A stretch of DNA of 64,000 nt. It comes from Nemertoderma westbladi (lineage: Eukaryota; Xenacoelomorpha; Nemertodermatida; Nemertodermatidae). The notes under the pieces are model-generated. The model searched no databases. It saw nothing but the letters and a program-made list of their open reading frames with translations, and was not told the DNA's origin. Position numbers and translations under genes: made by a program. Shown one piece after another: positions 31,019 through 38,469 of the stretch (position 1 is the first letter of the stretch; every line of letters starts with the position of its first letter). Location: the NCBI GenBank assembly GCA_032718475.1, contig JAUCBJ010007936.1, positions 1 to 64,000 on the forward strand, written 5' to 3'.

Positions 31019-32089
31019 GAGATAAGGAGGACCTATTGGGTCAAACAATTAAGGAAGAAGGTTAAAGCGGTAGTGGGGCAGTGCCAGACCTGCCGACGAG
31101 CGAACTGAACGGAGCGAGCTGTACAGGAGATGGCGCCACTACCGGCGAGTAGGGTAAGACAGCATGACCCGCCATTTACGCATTGCGGTGTGGACATGTT
31201 CGGGCCGATAAAGATCAAAGTGATGCGACACACGGAGAAACGCTACGGCATTATCTTTGTATGCAATAACACACGGGCGGTAGGGATAGAACTCGCCCAA
31301 GATGCAACCGCATCAGCATTCATTAATGCCCTAGAAAGATTTAGAGACCGCAAAGGTGGGACGATCGCAGTGATATACAGCGACAACGGCACCAACTTTG
31401 TGGGCGCAGAGAGTGAGATGGCAGAGGCCTTGGACATCTTGGAGGGAGAAGAAGTCAGGGCAGCCATGAGACGACGACAAGTAAAGTGGGAGAGAAGGAC
31501 GCCGTATGCACCACATACACTAGGGTGCGTCGAGAGACTGGTGGGCAGTTCAAAGCGTCTAATGACGAAGCTAATGAACACCCACATGGTCACTGAGGAC
31601 GTCTTACGCACAGTACTTGCGAAGTGCGAGGGGATCATTAATAGCAGACCGCTATATCCGGAGAATGATGACCCTGAGTCATTAGACGTGCTGACGCCTA
31701 GCCATTTCCTGATGGAAAGGCCAGCGACCATCGATATGCGGGGTGTGGACCCAGATGACATACACTCCCGCCAAAGTTGGAAAGTCGCTAAAGCAATAAG
31801 CGCAGAGTATTGGAGGAGGTGGGTCGAGGAATACCTACCCACATTCCATAAACGAAGCAAGTGGAGGAAGTCAAACAGGGAGTTAAGAGAGGGAGATCTC
31901 GTAATCGTTACGGATGATACTATCATCAACAACCAATGGCGGTTGGCGAGAGTTGTAGGCACCTACTCCGACGAGGACGGAAGAGTCCGATCGGTAGAAG
32001 TGCGGATAGGTGGAAAGATAGGTGCGAAGGACAGAAAAACCTACAGGAGAGCTGTAGGCAAATGCTGTCTGTTAGAAGGGGCACCTTAG
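31019..32089 (+). CDS. BEL/Pao integrase (continuation of pol after in-frame stops)
   Basis: Same frame as pol, after TAA 31016-31018 and with a second in-frame stop, TGA 31106-31108. Between them lies the CQTCRR half of the HHCC zinc finger. The frame open from 31130 has the DDE core: HCGVDMFGP, VIYSDNGTNFVGAE and LGCVERLVGSSK. After it comes a DUF5641-type C-terminal segment (TPSHFLMERPATI, then RELREGDLVIVTDD, WRLARVVGTY). Stop at 32087-32089. The integrase would insert element DNA. As read here it is separated from the rest of pol by two stops, so this copy would depend on readthrough or is defective. Confidence 0.85.
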
Positions 32090-32214
32090 TAGAGTTAAAG
32101 AAAAGTTTAGTCGTCCAAGTTTTGGACTGAGGGGGGTGGGATTGAGGGCGAGACGCCCTTCCCACAAACAAAATAAAAAAAAATAAAATAAAATAATAGT
32201 ACATGGTAGGTACG

Positions 32215-32860
32215 CAGTTAGTAGGCAGAAGTTAGTTAAGAGGTACGTAGTACCTAGTTAGTTAGTTAGTTAGAAGGTACGTAGTACCGATAGTTAGTTA
32301 GAGAGTTAGAGGGTACGTAAGTACCGCTAGTTAGTTAGAGTTAGAAGGTACGTAGTACCTAGTTAGTTAGTTAGTTAGAAGGTACGTAGTACCGATAGTT
32401 AGTTAGAGAGTTAGAGGGTACATAGTACCGATAGTTAGTTAGTTAGTTAGAAGGTACGTAGTACCTAGTTAGTTAGAGAATTAGAGGGTACGTAAGTACC
32501 GCTAGTTAGTTAGAGAGTTAGAGGGTATGTAGTACCGCTAGTTAGTTAGAGTTAGAAGGTACATAGTACCGATAGTTAGTCAGAGAGTTAGAGGGTACGT
32601 AGTACCGATAGTTAGTTAGAGAGTTAGAGGGTACGTAGTACCGATAGTTAGTTAGAGAGTTAGAGGGTACGTAAGTACCGCTAGTTAGTTAGAGAGTTAG
32701 AGGGTACGTAAGTACCGCTAGTTAGTTAGAGAGTTAGAGGGTACGTAAGTACCGCTAGTTAGTTAGAGAGTTAGAGGGTACGTAGTACCGTTAGTTAGAG
32801 AGAAAGTAAGAGTCAGAGGGTACGTAGTACCGTTAGTTAGAAGAGAGAGAGTAAGAGGTA
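32215..32860. repeat. array of ~17 GGTAC/GTACC hairpin units
   Basis: Between pol and the 3' ORF, a tandem array with units of roughly 25-40 bp. Each has a small inverted repeat GGTAC-GTA-GTACC (or GGTACGTAAGTACC) separated by TTAGTTAG-type spacers (AGTTAGTTAGAGAGTTAGAG). I count 17 units between about 32241 and 32835, two or three with a base change in the stem. Possible roles are RNA structure for packaging or translation, or simple slippage growth. Neither is shown by sequence alone. Confidence 0.9.
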
Positions 32861-33274
32861 AAAGGGGATATAGATATAGATATTAGTTAGCAGTTAGTAG
32901 AGATAGGGGGGCATATGAGTACAGCTGGGTAAGTCGTGTGGCCACACGACGCATACTGCTGTACTGCATAGGCCAGAATACAGAGTAGGCCAGAATGTGG
33001 ATTAGAGAATAGAATAATCCATAGGCAGTAGTAAGTAGTAGGACAGTAGAATCAAATTAAATAAATAAATAAATAGAATAGGGCTGAAAGTTATAAAATA
33101 GTGGCAACACAAGGGAAGTTATTCTAGAACATAATAAAAGTAACGGACAGAAATTGTAAATTACGCTCATTTACTAGCTTCAAAATTAATTAGTGATAAT
33201 TTAGGTTAAAAGGCGCAGTTAAGTAAGAAGTAGGCCATTATCGAACCGTACAGAACATCCTAGATACATCACTC

Positions 33275-33316
33275 ATCTGTATTGCGCCTTGGTAAGGCAC
33301 CACCTTGCAGGTGAGT
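33275..33316 (+). promoter_or_regulatory. possible splice signals before the 3' ORF
   Basis: CACCTTGCAG followed directly by GTGAGTGAGTG places a good acceptor-like (TTGCAG) and a consensus donor (AG/GTGAGT) side by side at 33310/33311, about 21 bp before the ATG of the 848-aa ORF. A spliced subgenomic RNA could deliver that ORF, as in retroelements with a third ORF. Sequence-level suggestion only. Confidence 0.25.
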
Positions 33317-33331
33317 GAGTGAACGTTCGGA

Positions 33332-35878
33332 ATGGCGAGTAAGTTGATCAGAAAGAGAAAAGCGGAGTCAGGAGGAAAGGAGATACTGGTGGATTTCACC
33401 GAGAGGCATCCGGAAGAGAAGACGAGAGGATACTACGAGAGGTTGGAAAGGGGTCACGCGGCGCGAGCGCTGCAAGATCACTTCAGGGAGATGCACGAAC
33501 AGCGGCTGGTCGGGACCTACGGGACGCCGTCGCTGGACAACGCGATCTTCCAACACTTCCACTACGTGGTGAAAGGGGACGAGGCGAAGTTCGGGATTCC
33601 GAAGTACCCGAGGGAATCACCGAGGAAGGACTGGAAGAGATTCATAGTGTCCGTCAACAGAGGAGGATATATGATCCTAGACGACGAGGGAACCGTGGAA
33701 GACGAGGCGGGTTCGAGACGAGGAACGGCGGGGTCGGCCAGGACCATACTCCTATATTTGGCCGCGCCAAATGGGGACATCTTCTTATTCGACCTAGGGA
33801 CGTATGGGAAGAAGGACAGGCCGAAATTAAACCGGTTACCGAAAGCGGTACAAGTCTTAGTAAGAGAGAAGTCGACGACGAAAGTGGGATCGGCGATTCG
33901 CGAGGACGCGGAGAGGATCATCGGTCCGGACGCCACCAACCTCCTGGATATGCAGAAAGTCTTTATGGCTATGACGGCACCGGATGGGTTGGGGGTAGTC
34001 GAAAACACAGGCCAATGCGGGGCGGTGGCGATGGGCCAATTATTGGGGCTCGTATGCCACAAACCGATGGACAGGGGGAAGTTTAGGGAAGAATACGGAG
34101 CAGAACTAGCGAACTCGCTAAAGTGGGGAGTGAGACTGGGAAGGCAGGAGGTATATCAGTTCCGCAGGGGAGCAATAAAGGTATATCAGAAGCGATATAT
34201 CCTGCAGGAGGACTGGATGATGATAAGTTTGCTTAACTTATTCATGACCGTGGTTATCGAGAGGGAACCAGGGGCATTTCTGTTATCGGGATCACCCCTA
34301 AGCTACAGGAGAGCCTTTAAGACGGCCTTTGACGGTCTGGTAGACCACCCGGGGCTGAAGGGCGAGTCGGTGTACTACAACAGCCGACATCTGGTAGACG
34401 GAGAGACAGATACACCGTATCAGAGATGGGAGCAGCTAGAGACGGATAGACGAGAAGCAAAGCGACTGGAAGAAGTCGCTAGACGGGAGAGGATAGAAGC
34501 AGAGGAGAGGGAAGAGGAGGCCAGGACACAGAGTTACGGCTTCGAGGAACAGGCAGGCCTAGACGAACTTCATTGGACTTCATCAGGGAGTTTGGGGGAG
34601 TCTCTAGGACGAGAATTGGGATGGACGGTGGGATCGCCGAAACAGTCGACGTCGGTGTTGCAAACGATGCCCATACCAGCGGGCGCCGAAGGCGACCAAC
34701 CGCCAAGGAAGTTAAGGGAGCTAGAGGGATGGAGAGCTACGGGCGAGAGCCAAGGCGGGAAGGGACATAGTGGATCCATCGGGATACCGGGATTGGAGAC
34801 ACTACCAGAAGAGGAGGACGACGACGACGAGTTCGGAGAGATGCCGCCCATCGAGAGGATAGGCCACTCGGACACGGACTGGGTTGGCGGAAGGGTGGTG
34901 ACGGCCAGTGGGGCGAGGGCCTTCTGGAACAGATCCGGCAAGCGGACCTGGGTGCACGAGGAGCCGGCGATGGATTTCGCGGGGAGCACCATCAGGTTGG
35001 GCGAGCAACCGGGGACGGCACCACGGATAGTATTCGGGGAGACGATGCCCGAGAGGGGCGGAGAGATCGACGTAGATAGAGAGACCAACGTAGAGAAGTT
35101 CGCCTACCAGCGACTCCACAGACCGCGGAGATCGCTTGGGACGAAAGACGAGGTGGGACGGGAGACATTGGTACTCGGCTGCGACTACTGTGGGAGACAG
35201 ACCCATCGGGAAAGCAGCTGCCTATACCGGTTCCAAAAGGGAACCTTTTGTCTCTACTGCAGAGAACCAAGCCACAGGATGGGGGCGTGTCCACGGTTGC
35301 ATAACCGATGTCCAAAGTGCCACTTTCGGGGACACTACAGACGCGAGTGCGACTGGATGAACGACGAGGAGAAGTTCACAAGATTCGAGGAGTGGGCCGA
35401 CGTCGGGGCCATGACGCGCCAGCGCATGAAGGCCCAGGAGTTCAAGTGGGGTTTCTTCCTTATCAATCAGGAGACTCACATGGAAATCATAAAGCGGAGG
35501 CTACCGTTTACCTACCAAGAGGTAGCAACGGCGGCGTCGTACGCCGGAGTGATGAACACGCAAAGGTATTTGGACAGGTGGATGCCAGAGAACCAAAGGG
35601 AGTTTAGGGATTTCTTGGCGGAGCACGTACCAAAGGCAATGAAAATGATCCTATGGGACGCCACCAGAGGGAGACAACCGGGCCACTCTGAGGGGCCACC
35701 GGCGAAGCGATATCGGGCACTAATAACACCAGCGCCCAAGGAGCCAACGACCGGGATCAGCAAGGAGGTGGCGGCGAAGGTCCGAAATCAGAAAGCGGAT
35801 CCCAGAGGAGCGGTGGTAACCAAGAAACGACCCAGGGAAGAGGACGCCAGGGGGAACTATCCCCAGAGGAACAGATAG
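33332..35878 (+). CDS. BEL element 3' ORF: exonuclease-like (RNase D/WRN fold) protein with three CCHC knuckles
   Basis: 848 aa, starting MASKLIRKRK. Residues ~105-315 follow the order of a DEDD 3'-5' exonuclease of the RNase D/WRN/EXD type: strand with D-x-E (YMILDDEG, D117, E119), two strands (TILLYLAAPNGDIFLFDL), a helix, TTKVGSAIREDAERI (exo II aspartate D192), LLDMQKVF, GAVAMGQLLGL, and finally a helix LQEDWMMISLLNLFMTVVIE where the exo III Tyr/His-x3-Asp should be but is not. It may therefore bind rather than cut nucleic acid. A charged coiled coil follows (~385-415) and then three CCHC knuckles at ~617-673 (CDYCGRQTHRESSC, CLYCREPSHRMGAC, CPKCHFRGHYRREC). The C terminus is basic. No signal peptide or membrane segment, so it is not an envelope. 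Fold call is by eye. The knuckles are certain. Confidence 0.65.
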   Translation: MASKLIRKRKAESGGKEILVDFTERHPEEKTRGYYERLERGHAARALQDHFREMHEQRLVGTYGTPSLDNAIFQHFHYVVKGDEAKFGIPKYPRESPRKDWKRFIVSVNRGGYMILDDEGTVEDEAGSRRGTAGSARTILLYLAAPNGDIFLFDLGTYGKKDRPKLNRLPKAVQVLVREKSTTKVGSAIREDAERIIGPDATNLLDMQKVFMAMTAPDGLGVVENTGQCGAVAMGQLLGLVCHKPMDRGKFREEYGAELANSLKWGVRLGRQEVYQFRRGAIKVYQKRYILQEDWMMISLLNLFMTVVIEREPGAFLLSGSPLSYRRAFKTAFDGLVDHPGLKGESVYYNSRHLVDGETDTPYQRWEQLETDRREAKRLEEVARRERIEAEEREEEARTQSYGFEEQAGLDELHWTSSGSLGESLGRELGWTVGSPKQSTSVLQTMPIPAGAEGDQPPRKLRELEGWRATGESQGGKGHSGSIGIPGLETLPEEEDDDDEFGEMPPIERIGHSDTDWVGGRVVTASGARAFWNRSGKRTWVHEEPAMDFAGSTIRLGEQPGTAPRIVFGETMPERGGEIDVDRETNVEKFAYQRLHRPRRSLGTKDEVGRETLVLGCDYCGRQTHRESSCLYRFQKGTFCLYCREPSHRMGACPRLHNRCPKCHFRGHYRRECDWMNDEEKFTRFEEWADVGAMTRQRMKAQEFKWGFFLINQETHMEIIKRRLPFTYQEVATAASYAGVMNTQRYLDRWMPENQREFRDFLAEHVPKAMKMILWDATRGRQPGHSEGPPAKRYRALITPAPKEPTTGISKEVAAKVRNQKADPRGAVVTKKRPREEDARGNYPQRNR

Positions 35879-36593
35879 GTTCCAAGCCGAGGGAGTGAGA
35901 CTGAGACTTGCACGTGGTGCGCCTGGAAGGCGCCGCGTGGGACGTACGAACTATTAAGTACAAATTTAATTAATGCAAATAATCATATAAGTGCAATTTG
36001 TATGTACGTACGTAGTAATTAGTAATCTACAAATATACGTTCGGAGTAAGTACTATAGTCATACAACCTTTCTCAATTAGCTACTGGGACTGGGGGATAA
36101 CTGACTATGGCACTATGGACGAGACACCAGACAATTTCACACTTCTTGAGTGCGACGGCACAAGAGGGGGGGGGGGGAGATTCGTCAGAAGGGATGAGGC
36201 AGTCGAAGTAGGGTTGAGGGACAGAGTAGTAGGTGCGAAGTGAGGAGAGAGTGCGGGCGCAATTCTGGTGGGGGGGGGGGGGGGAGAATAAGAGGCTGAG
36301 TGAGGGACGAGGAGGTCCGAGTGTATGAGAGAGTTAGGATGAGAGTAAAGAAGAGAGAGGGCGGAAGTGTTGGGGAAACAAACGTTGCGTGAGAGGTGAG
36401 CGCGATCGGCCCGACATGAGACGCCAGGCACACAGGGTAGCGTTATCATACCCATAGCGAGCGGCCTGGAAAGCCGGCTCCGACAGAAAAGAATTCCACC
36501 CCACACCCGATACTAGATCGGGATCCAGAGGGATTGTAGCGCACTTTTTTGGTTGATGCTATCTTCTTACCGGGAAGATAGCATGGGGGGGAG
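35879..36593. other. BEL element 3' non-coding region
   Basis: No supported ORF. Contains G12 (36166-36177) and G15 (36270-36284) runs, an 11-bp hairpin ATGCTATCTTC / GAAGATAGCAT (36556-36566, 36574-36584), and directly after it the polypurine tract. Confidence 0.7.
36585..36593 (+). promoter_or_regulatory. polypurine tract
   Basis: GGGGGGGAG lies immediately before the 3' LTR TGTTAGC, the position where plus-strand DNA synthesis is primed in LTR elements. It follows the 3' arm of the hairpin at 36556-36584 without a gap. Confidence 0.8.
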
Positions 36594-37137
36594 TGTTAGC
36601 TTAATCAATCCCGCTAACACCCCATAAAGTTATAAGCCGATAAGCAATATTGGGAGCCACGAGATTGGGTAATTAACCAACTCGTGCCATCCCAATGAGA
36701 ATGGGAAGGAGAAGCACACAATGAGGGTCAGGGGCCAAACCCCTAACCCAGAGAGAATAGGTGGAGTGAACGGGAACACTCCAAAGGGCGCCAACAAGGG
36801 TATCAACCAATCAGAGGGGGGAAAGGCATCGATTAGGTAGAGTAACAAGGCCAACCGTGCAATATAGCCACTTGGCAGTAATCATACCAATTCAGTTATC
36901 TCAGTGCAATACCGGTGCTAGATTAGGTTACAATAGTTTAGCTAGGGAAGGACCGGGACTTTAGTTACCGTATCCCGCCTTCCGTATACGACAATATATC
37001 TCATACCTATATCTATATCTATATCTGCATATCATATTATATACGACAAACAGTACAAACTCATTTACTCTTTATACACGGCGGGGACGCGTGAACTAAA
37101 ACCGGATAAACCGGGATCCCTCTTGGATCCCGTCACA
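36594..37137 (+). repeat. 3' LTR
   Basis: 544 bp. Identical by eye to the 5' LTR except for one substitution near the start (TTAATC against TTATTC) and about 52 extra bases around 37047-37101 (from CAAACAGTACAAACTC to GACGCGTGAACTAAA). Ends with the same CGGGATCC / GGATCCCG hairpin and GTCACA. Confidence 0.95.
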
Positions 37138-37562
37138 TACATTTTCGAAGGTTCATCTGTCAACGCTAAGAAATATCTGGCAATGCTGCAAGAGTTTCTA
37201 ATACCAAGACTGAGTCCTAACACCGACAAAGTGGTGTTTCAGCAGGACGGTGCACCGCCACATTGGGCCTTTAACGTTTGTTCATATTTGGACATGGACA
37301 ATAACTTTCCTGGCAGGTGATTGGCAGAGAGGGTCCTATACGATGACCAGCTCGTTATCCCGATTTGAATCCCTGTGATGGCTATTTATGGGGCCATCTC
37401 AAGAATCTTGTGTACAGTGAAACGGTGACGACACTAGAAGAACTGAGGACAAGCATTAATTCCGCACTGGAATCAATTCCGCATCATCATTTACAAAAAC
37501 TGTTTCCAAGAAACGATCAAGCGGCTTATCAAGGTGAAAGTAATAGGTGGAGGCCACATTGA
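37138..37562 (+). pseudogene. mariner/IS630-type transposase, 3' half
   Basis: Continues the protein broken at 23011: IFEGSSVNAKKYLAMLQEF, the second catalytic aspartate in VVFQQDGAPPH, YLDMDNNFPGR, a stop and frame change near 37318, then NPCDGYLWGHLKNLVYSE with the third acidic position in NPCD, and a C-terminal helix (LEELRTSINSALESI). It ends at a stop at 37560-37562. The insertion plus the older stops make the transposase dead. Confidence 0.85.
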
Positions 37563-37977
37563 AATTTACAAACCATAAAGTATACTGACAGTCCGATTAA
37601 TTTAACTTCATCACTAAGGACTCTGTGAAGAATCATTTATCTATTATACAAAGATACTTGTACTGAATTTAACTGTATAAACTATTTAAACATTCTAATT
37701 GAATAAATAAGTTGATACTTAATTATAAGGATAATTATTGTTTACCATGGCAACAAAATCACCGAGAATGCATTTCAAACTCTAAGTTCACCTATTGGCT
37801 TTCATATGATACCAATAAGTCTGCAATTGATGCTCATTGTGACGAGTTATTAAACTTTAAAACCGATTAACACCGATGTATCCGATTAACACCCTGTATT
37901 ATATGTCTATTGGTTCAATTTTCCCGATCTTGTTAATTTTCTTATTTTTAACTCGCTTAAACAAGAAGGTGTAGGCT
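37563..37977. other. non-coding spacer
   Basis: AT-rich and probably includes the 3' non-coding end of the mariner-type element. No terminal repeat was recognised. Confidence 0.35.
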
Positions 37978-38340
37978 TATAATAATAAAAATTATAATAC
38001 CGTTCTGCCCTCACCCTTGTGTTATGCTTCTAGCTCAGAGGCCCCGGGTTCGATCCCCTGCCAGGCCAGTTGCAATTTTGTATCTGGTGTGCAAACCTTG
38101 TTAAATGGTGCCATGGCCTCTTCTGGGGGAGTATATTATATTTAATTTATATTATATATTTCTACATTTTAATCGATTTATTTTAACCCATTATAAAACA
38201 ATTAATTGCAAATTTGGCATACAAATATCTGATATCCAGTATCTGAATCACCTTCTCGCCACTATTAAATTCATATACATATTTTGAAATGTGCATTTCA
38301 ATATACAGCAGTCTTTGTTGTGTTCCGTTGTGTTACAACA
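37978..38340 (+). repeat. tRNA-derived SINE family A, copy 3
   Basis: Same block order as 8940-9225 and, inverted, 18775-19160: ATAATACCGTTCTGCCCTC, ACCCTTGTGTTATGCTTC, TAGCTCAGAGG, GGGTTCGATCCCCTGCC (B box), ATGGTGCCATGGCCTCTTCT, GGGGGAGTAT, AAATTTGGCATACAAATATC, ATCACCTTCTCGCCACTA. The A-box region is weak. The three copies define a family of about 360 bp. Confidence 0.85.
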
Positions 38341-38469
38341 CACCCTACCGTTAAATTTTCTGCAATTAGTTTACTATGCACTGATCCAACCATATAATAC
38401 GTACGGAATAGTTGAACTGCTAAACATGTTCACATTAACCCGATTAAAATTAAAATAAACAAATTAATT

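Larger units (their letters stand above)
23012..37137 (+). mobile_element. full-length BEL/Pao-type LTR retrotransposon
   Basis: A 14.1-kb element bounded by LTRs that begin TGTTAGC and end GTCACA, and flanked by the 5-bp direct repeat TACAT (23007-23011 and 37138-37142). Order: 5' LTR, three gag-like ORFs, pol (DUF1759-like, CCHC, retropepsin, RT, RNase H), integrase, hairpin array, exonuclease-like zinc-knuckle ORF, polypurine tract, 3' LTR. The LTRs differ by one substitution that I can see and one ~52-bp indel, pointing to a recent insertion. Typical BEL elements are roughly half this length, so the extra upstream ORFs and the extra 3' ORF are notable. Poly-G-associated frame changes and two stops interrupt the coding sequence as read here. 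The element is visibly richer in G and C than its surroundings. Confidence 0.95.

Noticed and set aside
32215-32860. Possible CRISPR-like array of short palindromes
   Set aside because: Spacers are themselves repeats of TTAGTTAG type, and the array lies inside a retrotransposon.
34570-35088. Minus-strand frames inside the exonuclease-like ORF
   Set aside because: Antisense shadows; composition follows the opposite strand codons and no motif is present.
33332-35878. Envelope gene
   Set aside because: Position fits, but there is no signal peptide, transmembrane segment or cysteine-rich ectodomain; zinc knuckles and an exonuclease-like fold are present instead.
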